Shown: positions 1 through 4,631 of the stretch, one piece after another
Layout: each line of letters begins with the position of its first letter
Numbering within the stretch: the first letter of the stretch is position 1
NCBI GenBank assembly: GCA_964608945.1
Contig: CAZSQB010000057.1
Location: 1 to 6,432 of the forward strand
Direction of reading: 5' to 3'
From: CAYWEP01 sp964608945
GTDB taxonomy: Bacteria > Patescibacteriota > Microgenomatia > Levybacterales > UBA12049
Length of the DNA stretch: 6,432 bases
Translations under genes and position numbers: made by a program
Notes under the pieces: generated by a model
What the model saw: the letters and a program-made list of their open reading frames with translations, nothing else
The model's database searches: none
What the model was told of the DNA's origin: nothing

Positions 1-172
1 CTCCGATAGCTTGCCGAGTAACTCTCGTCTCTCCGCCAGAGGAACCAAATTGGTGTGGGGGAGCATATTGATCTATCCCCAGCACCTTATTACCTCTTTT
101 GGCCAGTTGATAGATAGCAGCGCTTCCCATCGCTCCCAAGCCAATCACAATTGTCTCAAAAGATTTTTGCAT
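1..172 (-). CDS. solA: N-terminus of a monomeric sarcosine oxidase / N-methyltryptophan oxidase-like flavoenzyme (partial)
   Basis: Only the first 57 codons are present; the gene runs off the left edge. The family (DAO-type FAD oxidases) oxidatively demethylates N-methyl amino acids such as sarcosine or N-methyltryptophan, releasing formaldehyde and hydrogen peroxide in the cytoplasm. Residues 8-20 read TIVIGLGAMGSAA, a beta-alpha-beta FAD-binding segment with the GxGxxG pattern. They are followed by an acidic residue closing the second strand (LGID) and then by the family-typical stretch APPHQFGSSGGETRVTR, which matches PPH-x2-GS-x2-GDTR of monomeric sarcosine oxidase and MTOX. The ATG at 172 is the only sensible start, placing the strand 1 glycines at the usual distance. 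There is no Shine-Dalgarno site; a TATAAT lies 7 bases upstream. The exact substrate cannot be told from this fragment. The family assignment is firm and the symbol is tentative. Confidence 0.8.
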   Translation of the reverse strand, partial: MQKSFETIVIGLGAMGSAAIYQLAKRGNKVLGIDQYAPPHQFGSSGGETRVTRQAIG

Positions 173-179
173 AAACTAT

Positions 180-185
180 ATTATA
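180..185 (-). promoter_or_regulatory. -10 box of the flavoenzyme gene, implying a leaderless mRNA
   Basis: On the minus strand a perfect TATAAT (185 to 180) lies 7 bases before the ATG at 172. With the usual 6-7 base distance to the start point, transcription would begin at or next to the A of the ATG, so the message would have almost no 5' leader. No ribosome binding site is visible to argue otherwise. A convincing -35 hexamer is not present at 16-18 bases. Confidence 0.5.
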
Positions 186-200
186 TACAAATTATGCACA

Positions 201-227
201 AAAAACCCACCTAATCGGTGGGTTTTT
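201..227 (-). terminator. Rho-independent terminator of the cold-shock gene
   Basis: AAAAACCCACC (201-211), a 5-base loop, and GGTGGGTTTTT (217-227) form a perfect 11-base-pair stem. On the minus strand the GC stem is followed by a run of T, and it lies 19 bases after the second stop codon of the cold-shock gene. Because both ends carry A/T runs the structure could stop transcription in both directions. It separates the cold-shock gene from the flavoenzyme gene downstream, which therefore needs its own promoter. Confidence 0.92.
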
Positions 228-248
228 GAATATAAATTTTAAAACTTA

Positions 249-446
249 TTATCCGCGCTTTACGTTTTTTGCAGCTGGTCCTTTTGGACCATCTTCGACA
301 TCAAAAGTGACGGCATCTCCGACTTGAAGTTCGTTAAACGTAATACCCGCTAGATCGTTGGAGTGAAAGAAAAGGTCTTTCACTTCACCTTCACGGGATA
401 TGAACCCAAAGCCTCTATCGGTTTTTGTTTTGACTGTTCCGTTCAT
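249..446 (-). CDS. csp: Cold-shock domain protein (CspA family)
   Basis: This 65-residue protein is a single cold-shock domain, the normal size for bacterial CspA-type proteins. These bind single-stranded RNA or DNA in the cytoplasm and act as RNA chaperones. Both nucleic-acid-binding motifs are visible: RNP1 as GFGFIS (residues 12-17) and RNP2 as DLFFHSN (about 24-30). A conserved VTFDVEDGPKGPAAKNV close contains the K-G-P-x-A-x-x-V element. The gene starts at an ATG with a strong AAAGGAG site (454-460) eight bases upstream, ends in tandem TAA TAA, and is followed by a clear terminator, so it is monocistronic. The sequence is close in style to cold-shock proteins of candidate-phyla-radiation bacteria (recalled resemblance, not a search). 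Function as a general RNA chaperone is secure; cold induction is not shown. Confidence 0.96.
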   Translation of the reverse strand: MNGTVKTKTDRGFGFISREGEVKDLFFHSNDLAGITFNELQVGDAVTFDVEDGPKGPAAKNVKRG

Positions 447-471
447 AGTTTTACTCCTTTCTTAACATAGT

Positions 472-499
472 ATTATACCATATAATCACTGGTTGTAAA
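472..499 (-). promoter_or_regulatory. Sigma-70-type promoter of the cold-shock gene
   Basis: On the minus strand TTTACA (499 to 494) and a perfect TATAAT (477 to 472) are separated by 16 bases, and the -10 ends 25 bases before the ATG. The untranslated leader would be about 19 bases and includes the AAAGGAG ribosome site. This is too short for the long thermosensor leader of E. coli cspA. Confidence 0.75.
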
Positions 500-853
500 T
501 AAAATCTTAAGATCAATCTGACGTCAATTGCCTAGAGGTTAAAATGTTTAGTAAAAGTTAGTGAACCTCTATAAATAAATTCGAACCCGAGTTCAGAAAA
601 TTTTGATTACCTCAGATGACAAGTGTAGTATATAATAAAGATTAGCAAATATCCCTATACATGCTGGATATGACGTATCAGGTTTTCTTGAGAGTTTATA
701 TAAGCTTAGATTTGCGCAGTTTTTTAAATGATAACAATGCGTTTTCTTATTAGAAATATTAGAAATATCCGCAAAGCATGTCCGTTGTTGCAAATTATAT
801 GCTACTAGTAGGGTGATATTCAATAAAATGACATGCAAAAATTGATTTTATTT
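500..853. other. AT-rich non-coding spacer
   Basis: I see no gene here. The only long open frame (593-838, minus) starts at TTG, lacks a ribosome site and has the cysteine- and leucine-rich composition of translated AT-rich DNA. Minor structures are present. An 8-base inverted repeat (TAGAGGTT 533-540, AACCTCTA 564-571) could form a hairpin with a 23-base loop. A 9-base unit TTAGAAATA is tandemly duplicated at 750-767. A 6-base inverted repeat lies at 649-671. None is strong enough to name. Confidence 0.6.
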
Positions 854-970
854 CTTTCTCTTTTATCTTTAAATATATTAAAAATATAAGAGAAAGGCCG
901 AGAGATGTTGAGTGATTGATTGCGTTGTTACGCGTAGATTGCTAGAGCAACCAATCACGCACCTCTCGGC
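854..970 (-). terminator. Compound hairpin block, probable terminator of the serpin-like operon
   Basis: Read on the minus strand, this begins 25 bases after the stop of the second serpin-like gene. The first hairpin pairs CTCTCGGC (963-970) with GCCGAGAG (897-904). It continues through CAATCAC (952-958) with GTGATTG (912-918) and CAAC (948-951) with GTTG (924-927), giving about 19 pairs with small bulges. It is followed at once by a T-rich run on that strand (896 to 880), as in an intrinsic terminator. That run is itself one arm of a second inverted repeat (854-866 with 884-896, 12 of 13 bases pair). The apical part also contains the palindrome TACGCGTA and a TTGC/GCAA mini-hairpin, so alternative folds exist. 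Confidence 0.55.
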
Positions 971-995
971 GTCGTCTCCCCGTCTTGCGACGGAA

Positions 996-1871
996 CTACT
1001 TGGTGATATCGCCCGGATTACGCCAGTCTTCCTGCGTGATGTGCCCGACGAAGAGCGGTTTAGCGAGACCATCGCGTTCGAACCAAACGAGGAACGGACC
1101 GTTGATGATCAAGTCCGGCTTTTTCATCCCTCCTCCTCGCGTGACGGCGATGGCAACGGCGCTCTTGGCACGGGCACCAACCTCATTCATCTTGAGGATG
1201 GTTTGCTGAAGTGCCTGCGTGATCCACGCGGGTTGTCCGTCATAGCCGGTCGTCTTCATGCCCAACATCCAGCCGATGTCAACGTGTTGATCCAAATCAA
1301 CCATCGGGAAGTCCAACCCGCCGAACTCCCGATTGGGAGATAGACTGCGGGAAAGAGCTTCCACTCTGGCGATCAGATCAAATCCGTCGTTTGGCGCGCT
1401 GCCGAGCATCGTCATGTAGACGCGGTCGCCGGTTTTAGTTTCCAGCAGGGCGATAGGGCTGTTATGCCCGCGTGCGTTGTAGAACTGAACGCCGCCCTTA
1501 CTGATCTTCACACCGGGATAGGTCTTATGATCCACGCCTTGCACCGAGGTAACTTCGCCCTTCACCAGCCATTCCACCAGCAAGTCCAACACACTGGCAA
1601 CACCAAAGGTGTTCTTGTCGAACGACTTAAGTTGGATGGTGAAACCGCGCTGGCGCAGAAACGCGTTGACTTCCTCGACGTTCCACGATGCGATGCTCTC
1701 GATCTCGCGGATACCGCCGACTTCACCGCGACAGGCGCGAAAGAATTCCTGCAGGAAGCGGGTTTGCGTGTCGTTGACCGCTTGCCACTGCCGGTTTGCG
1801 CCCATGCCTTCCATGTCTTCCGCCTTCACCAAAGCGGCGACGACGGGGTAGCTTACTGCTGTAGTACTCAT
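996..1871 (-). CDS. Short serpin-like protein, second of a tandem pair
   Basis: This 291-residue protein aligns along its full length with the protein encoded just upstream (roughly one third or more identical by eye). The C-terminal half reads as a serpin. It has a strand-rich GGLDFPMVDLDQHVDIGW segment (serpin LPKFKI-type strand), then a hinge NEVGARAKSA from residue 229, a loop of full serpin length, and LIINGPFLVWF (254-264). That last segment fits the serpin signature except for Gly at the position usually Arg, Lys, His, Gln or Ser. A C-terminal PLFVGHI strand closes it, like LFMGKVV of serpins. Inhibitory serpins trap target proteases by inserting this loop after cleavage; here P15 Gly and P12 and P9 Ala are kept, but P14 is Ala and P11 Lys. 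The N-terminal half is shorter than in classical serpins (about 370 residues), and no signal peptide is visible. I chose the ATG at 1871 because AAAGGAG lies 6 bases upstream; a longer reading to 2207 would overlap the neighbouring gene. GC content is far above the flanks. Confidence 0.72.
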   Translation of the reverse strand: MSTTAVSYPVVAALVKAEDMEGMGANRQWQAVNDTQTRFLQEFFRACRGEVGGIREIESIASWNVEEVNAFLRQRGFTIQLKSFDKNTFGVASVLDLLVEWLVKGEVTSVQGVDHKTYPGVKISKGGVQFYNARGHNSPIALLETKTGDRVYMTMLGSAPNDGFDLIARVEALSRSLSPNREFGGLDFPMVDLDQHVDIGWMLGMKTTGYDGQPAWITQALQQTILKMNEVGARAKSAVAIAVTRGGGMKKPDLIINGPFLVWFERDGLAKPLFVGHITQEDWRNPGDITK

Positions 1872-1933
1872 CGTGATCTCCTTTATATTGAGCCTACGGT
1901 TCGAATCGATCTTTTGACATCTCGAGTGGTTGC

Positions 1934-2821
1934 TTACGCCAGTTCGCCGGGGTCCGTCCACTCCGTGTAGTCCACCCATGCGGCGAACAAGGGGAGCGGG
2001 TAACCCTGTCGGCTGATCCAGAAGAGGAACGGGCTGTCGATAACCAGAGGCGCCTTTTGGATGAAAGCCTCTAGAGTGACGGCCATGCCGAAGGCACTCT
2101 TGGCGAGCGCGCCTTTCTCGTTGACCTTGAGGATCGATTGCTGCTTGGCTTCGCTCACCCACGCCTTCTGCCCAGAGTCTCGCATGGTCCATAGATTGAC
2201 CAGCCAACTCACATCGGTGGTGTGGTCGATGTGCACCATAGGGAACTGCAACTCACCGAAGCCGCGCGCTGGATGTAGATTTTGCTCAACACGCTGCGCG
2301 AGCTGAAGTAAACCGAATGGCTCTGACGGAGGCGAGCCCAACATGACTATGTAGGCCACATCCTCTCCGCCCTTGGTCGCAAGCGCCGCGATGATCCCGG
2401 TAGTTGCCGACGATGTATAGAAGGTCAGACCTTCTTCCATCCTCACAGCGTCTTGATAGGTCTTGCCGTTCTTGCCAACCAGCGGCTGCCGCTCGCCCGG
2501 TATCAGCCAGTGAACGAGCTGCTCGTAGATGCTGCCCGCATAGAACGTGTTCGGATCACCCTGTTCGGTGAGCTGGATACTGAAGCCCCGCTCTTTGAAC
2601 CAGTCATTGATGACCTGGGCGACCCACGACACCTTCGCGTCGAGCAATCCAGCAGCCTTCAGCGCTGTAATATGCGGACGCACGAGTTCAAGCAACGGCA
2701 GAAAGGTACCTTGCTGGTCGTTGACAGCATTCCAGATGCGATTTGGCCCGAGAAATCCAGGTTCCTCCGCGATCAGGAATGCAGCCGCCACATCGTAGAT
2801 CGAATTGGTTACGCTTGACAT
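1934..2821 (-). CDS. Short serpin-like protein, first of a tandem pair
   Basis: The 295-residue product is the better serpin match of the pair. From residue 234 it has a hinge NEKGALAKSA (P17 Glu, P15 Gly, small residues at P12, P10 and P9). A loop follows in which the distance from P17 Glu to the Phe of the signature is 31 residues, against 29 in alpha-1-antitrypsin. Next comes PLVIDSPFLFWI, whose last 11 residues (259-269) fit the serpin signature pattern, and then PLFAAWV as the final strand. Upstream, YIVMLGSPPSEP and ELQFPMVHIDHTTDVSWL resemble the central serpin strands (IVLPDE and LPKFKIEYSYDLK types). The first 110 or so residues do not show a recognisable serpin N-terminus, and the protein is about 75 residues short of the norm. 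No export signal is seen. The start ATG has GGAGG 8 bases upstream, and 62 bases separate it from the second gene, so the two are one operon. Whether it inhibits a protease is inference. Confidence 0.75.
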   Translation of the reverse strand: MSSVTNSIYDVAAAFLIAEEPGFLGPNRIWNAVNDQQGTFLPLLELVRPHITALKAAGLLDAKVSWVAQVINDWFKERGFSIQLTEQGDPNTFYAGSIYEQLVHWLIPGERQPLVGKNGKTYQDAVRMEEGLTFYTSSATTGIIAALATKGGEDVAYIVMLGSPPSEPFGLLQLAQRVEQNLHPARGFGELQFPMVHIDHTTDVSWLVNLWTMRDSGQKAWVSEAKQQSILKVNEKGALAKSAFGMAVTLEAFIQKAPLVIDSPFLFWISRQGYPLPLFAAWVDYTEWTDPGELA

Positions 2822-2935
2822 TGTTTAATCCTCCGTCTGTTGAGTAGTTACTTCCATGCTACAGGCCATTTGATACTGCAGCCGTACGATTTTGCCAGTT
2901 AGTTTTGTCCCTCATCACTTTGGAACTGCGCGTAT

Positions 2936-2951
2936 GGTGATTCACCTCCTT
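2936..2951 (-). promoter_or_regulatory. Orphan strong Shine-Dalgarno site inside a palindrome, serpin leader
   Basis: On the minus strand AAGGAGGTG (2951 to 2943) is a full match to the anti-Shine-Dalgarno sequence but lies about 120 bases before the first serpin-like start. It overlaps a perfect palindrome GGTGA-T-TCACC (2936-2946), so the site could fold on itself. The GTG inside it opens a 28-codon frame ending at 2859, but a start inside its own ribosome site is unlikely. The only start-like codon at a usable distance (ATA) gives six codons. It may be a leader regulator, a decoy, or chance. Confidence 0.35.
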
Positions 2952-2980
2952 TTTGCGCTTTGGAAACTAAACTGACTGAA

Positions 2981-3023
2981 TGGCTTTCAGGACATAAAAT
3001 TTTTTCTTATGTCAAGGAAGCCA
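2981..3023. repeat. Inverted repeat with 17-base arms at the edge of the GC-rich block
   Basis: TGGCTTTCAGGACATAA (2981-2997) and TTATGTCAAGGAAGCCA (3007-3023) are complementary at 14 of 17 positions around a 9-base T-rich loop. The inner seven pairs and the outer six are perfect. No T run follows on either strand, so it is not a standard terminator. It marks the point where composition changes from GC-rich to AT-rich. A TTGACA (3015 to 3010, minus) lies within it and could be a -35 for the serpin operon, but no good -10 follows at the usual distance. Confidence 0.6.
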
Positions 3024-3046
3024 CTAGCCAGAAATAGCTTCAATTA

Positions 3047-3084
3047 CGCTAATTAAGAAGGAAAATATAATATTCGCTAATTAA
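3047..3084. repeat. Direct repeat of CGCTAATTAA
   Basis: The 10-base unit CGCTAATTAA occurs at 3047-3056 and again at 3075-3084, 28 bases apart, with an AT-rich stretch between. It could be a pair of binding sites or a remnant of an insertion; nothing else supports either. Confidence 0.4.
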
Positions 3085-3095
3085 ACAAGTAGTTC

Positions 3096-3212
3096 GTAGG
3101 GAGACGATCCCAGCATAAGATAAGGTTATGATAAGAAGCCAACAGTATTTAAATAAATGCAAATACAGTAACCAAGTATCGATAGCCCACTTATACGGGA
3201 ATAACTCCCTAC
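3096..3212. other. 117-base nested hairpin; possible structured RNA or small palindromic element
   Basis: A perfect 8-base stem GTAGGGAG (3096-3103) / CTCCCTAC (3205-3212) encloses further stems in correct nested order. These are TCCC 3108-3111 with GGGA 3197-3200, ATAAG 3115-3119 with CTTAT 3190-3194, GGTTA 3124-3128 with TAACC 3169-3173, and CAGTATTT 3143-3150 with AAATACAG 3161-3168 (one mismatch). This makes about 29 pairs separated by small internal loops. No convincing gene lies across it, and the strand is unknown. I do not recognise it as a known RNA family. It could equally be a miniature inverted-repeat element, although flanking target duplications are not evident. Confidence 0.45.
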
Positions 3213-3252
3213 AACAAAAATATGTTAAAGAGCAAATATAAATAAATAATAA

Positions 3253-3295
3253 AGAAATAGGGTTTTTCAAGCACAAAATACCTGCTTCTATTTCT
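3253..3295. other. Bulged hairpin in the spacer before the ribbon-helix-helix gene
   Basis: AGAAATAG (3253-3260) pairs perfectly with CTATTTCT (3288-3295). After an 8-base bulge, AAGCA (3269-3273) pairs with TGCTT (3283-3287), leaving a 9-base loop. There are thirteen pairs in all. No T run marks it as a terminator. Confidence 0.4.
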
Positions 3296-3370
3296 CTAAT
3301 ATCGGGCGGAATTATAGCAGAATATAGGCGAAATTGCAAACTATAGGGTATACATATTTTATTAGCTTAG

Positions 3371-3384
3371 TGCGCAATTGCGCA
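3371..3384 (+). promoter_or_regulatory. 14-base perfect palindrome, probable operator
   Basis: TGCGCAATTGCGCA is a perfect palindrome of two TGCGCAA half sites. It covers the -35 region and ends 7 bases before the -10 box of the gene at 3404. That gene's product carries a ribbon-helix-helix DNA-binding domain, a family that binds short palindromic operators as paired dimers, so autorepression is the simplest reading. The binding itself is inferred. Confidence 0.6.
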
Positions 3385-3388
3385 AGTA

Positions 3389-3397
3389 TGTTATACT
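3389..3397 (+). promoter_or_regulatory. Extended -10 promoter of the ribbon-helix-helix / HEPN-like operon
   Basis: TGTTATACT is an extended -10 element (TG, one base, TATACT at 3392-3397), which can work without a -35 hexamer; none is visible here. The ATG follows after 6 bases, so transcription should start on or beside it and give a leaderless mRNA. No Shine-Dalgarno site precedes the ATG. Confidence 0.6.
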
Positions 3398-3403
3398 CTA
3401 TAC

Positions 3404-3892
3404 ATGAAACACCAAAATAACTCTAAATTAGCCGAGGTAGAATTAGTACCCGGAATAATCGCGGGCGGTATATATTCCGGTAAAGTAGGACCGAATATTG
3501 ATTCTTATCGGGTTATTCTAAAAATTTATTCAACAATTCCTAAAGAAACAGCTGGTCTAATAAAGGAATATGAGGTTTGGTCTTCAGAAGTATACTTAGA
3601 AGATCATGGATACAAACCAAACGAGGAAGGAGCATATAAATTTGCATTAGACATCCTCAAAAAAAGATTTCAGGAATCGGGTAATAATGTTCCTCGGGAA
3701 AATGGTGTTAAGGCGACAAATGAACATGGAGTTGAGTTGGGGAACCCGCAATATATTTCTGAGTCGTTTACACGATTAAATGTCCTAGTTACAAAATCGC
3801 AAGCAAAATGGCTAAAAAAGAAAGCCAGTGAACAAAATTCGAATGTTTCTGCAATAGTAAGAAATATATTAGACATGCATCGAGGAAAATAA
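3404..3892 (+). CDS. Ribbon-helix-helix DNA-binding protein, antitoxin-like regulator
   Basis: The 162-residue protein has two parts. Residues 1 to about 95 form an alpha/beta domain I do not recognise (YRVILKIYST strand, YEVWSSEVYLE strand, helix near 77-92). A polar linker follows. Residues 122-159 then fit a CopG/Arc-type ribbon-helix-helix fold: strand RLNVLVT with alternating exposed residues, helix KSQAKWLKKKASEQ, a turn at NSN, and helix VSAIVRNILDMH. Such domains dimerise and put the strand into the DNA major groove. They are the usual DNA-binding end of type II antitoxins, though here the domain is C-terminal rather than N-terminal. The gene starts 6 bases after an extended -10 with a palindrome over the promoter. 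It is followed after 2 bases by the HEPN-like gene, an arrangement typical of antitoxin-toxin pairs. The N-terminal part might be the partner-binding region. The DNA-binding role is well supported; the antitoxin role is inferred. Confidence 0.72.
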   Translation: MKHQNNSKLAEVELVPGIIAGGIYSGKVGPNIDSYRVILKIYSTIPKETAGLIKEYEVWSSEVYLEDHGYKPNEEGAYKFALDILKKRFQESGNNVPRENGVKATNEHGVELGNPQYISESFTRLNVLVTKSQAKWLKKKASEQNSNVSAIVRNILDMHRGK

Positions 3893-3894
3893 TC

Positions 3895-4584
3895 ATGGCA
3901 ATAAACGAAAACATGGAACTTTGGCAAATAAAAAGATTCCTAGAAGAAGAGGTTAAGGAACAGATCTTTCTCGAAATTGCTCCTATTTTGTATATCGGAC
4001 AGGAAACTGGTGGTTACTTCGGAGTTACACGGCATATACTTTGTTTTATTGATTTTCTTGCAGCTTTATATTGTGGATATAACGGAAAAGAAAAATATTC
4101 TAATGGCGTAAGAAAAATAGCAACATCTGAAAATACTCTGTTATTTATGAAAGAATTAATGGGGAAAGAAATAGATCCCTTCTACTCAGCGAATGGAAAA
4201 TATTTATATGTAATGTATAGACATGGTTTAGTCCATTTATACCAACCTAGAACAATCAAATTGGAAAACGGAAGAACACTCAAGTGGGCAGCTTATAAAG
4301 GAGCAAGAGAAAGGACTACTATTTCTTTTAGGTCAGATAATGAAGAAATAACCATCCCGAATATTAGACATTTAGGTATTGCCGAAAGCCCTCTTGATAA
4401 AAATTCAGACTATTTAACAATTTCAATAACATGCTTATATAAAGATTTATTAACGAGTATTGACATATTTTATAAACAGTTGGAACAGGATAAAAAGAAT
4501 GTACTTCTGAGAAAGTGGATCACGACCTCAAACGCTATTGTTAAACCCGAAGAAATAAGAAATTTAGAAAAGAGTGAGAGTTAA
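3895..4584 (+). CDS. HEPN-like protein with R-x4-H motif, possible RNase toxin
   Basis: The 229-residue product is largely helical in its first half. At residues 106-118 it reads VMYRHGLVHLYQP, with Arg109 and His114 forming the R-x4-H motif that carries the ribonuclease active site of HEPN proteins. The context fits that family: a preceding hydrophobic helix (FIDFLAALYCGY, 51-62) and another helix (about 79-91) before a polar stretch. The second half alternates strands and ends in a charged helix and tail. I cannot name the exact family. HEPN proteins commonly act as RNA-cleaving toxins or defence effectors, and some have lost catalysis. The start ATG lies 2 bases after the stop of the ribbon-helix-helix gene, with GAGGA 8 bases upstream, so the two are co-translated. 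Codon use is AT-rich like its partner. Toxin activity is inferred from motif and context. Alternatively it is a non-catalytic member of the same fold. Confidence 0.6.
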   Translation: MAINENMELWQIKRFLEEEVKEQIFLEIAPILYIGQETGGYFGVTRHILCFIDFLAALYCGYNGKEKYSNGVRKIATSENTLLFMKELMGKEIDPFYSANGKYLYVMYRHGLVHLYQPRTIKLENGRTLKWAAYKGARERTTISFRSDNEEITIPNIRHLGIAESPLDKNSDYLTISITCLYKDLLTSIDIFYKQLEQDKKNVLLRKWITTSNAIVKPEEIRNLEKSES

Positions 4585-4619
4585 TATGGGTGAATTAACA
4601 AACATGCTGCAAAATAGTA

Positions 4620-4625
4620 TATAAT
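4620..4625 (+). promoter_or_regulatory. -10 box of the small orphan gene, leaderless arrangement
   Basis: A perfect TATAAT ends 6 bases before the ATG at 4632, again predicting transcription from the start codon. TTAACA at 4595-4600 is a possible -35, though the 19-base spacing is long. The 47-base gap after the HEPN-like gene contains no terminator, so read-through is also possible. Confidence 0.5.
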
Positions 4626-4631
4626 TTCCTC

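Noticed and set aside
11..214. 67-codon plus-strand frame at the left edge
   Set aside because: Antisense to the FAD-binding domain of the flavoenzyme and runs through the terminator.
577..596. tRNA T-arm-like GGGTTCGAAT on the minus strand
   Set aside because: The flanking bases do not form the 5-base T stem, and no acceptor or anticodon arm is present around it.
593..838. 81-codon open frame on the minus strand
   Set aside because: TTG start, no ribosome site, no motif, and the composition of translated AT-rich DNA.
1872..2207. N-terminal extension of the second serpin-like gene to an ATG at 2207
   Set aside because: The extra 112 residues overlap the upstream serpin-like gene in another frame, have arginine-rich shadow composition, and have no counterpart in the paralogue. 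The ATG at 1871 has AAAGGAG at ideal spacing.
912..2818. Several plus-strand open frames of 74 to 168 codons
   Set aside because: All lie opposite the two serpin-like genes, whose high GC content keeps antisense frames open. None has a ribosome site or recognisable domain.
2938..2955. Similarity of the plus strand to the 3' end of 16S rRNA (TCACCTCCTTT)
   Set aside because: Only the anti-Shine-Dalgarno end matches; no 16S helix 45 sequence precedes it. It is better read as a ribosome site on the other strand.
854..3212. CRISPR array or transposon with terminal inverted repeats
   Set aside because: There are no regularly spaced repeats. The hairpins at the two edges of the GC-rich block differ in sequence, and no transposase or integrase is encoded.
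3049..3339. 96-codon hydrophobic open frame on the minus strand that could pass for a small membrane protein
   Set aside because: TTG start without a ribosome site, many cysteines and tryptophans at random, and it runs through the nested hairpin and direct repeats. Hydrophobicity is expected from AT-rich codons.
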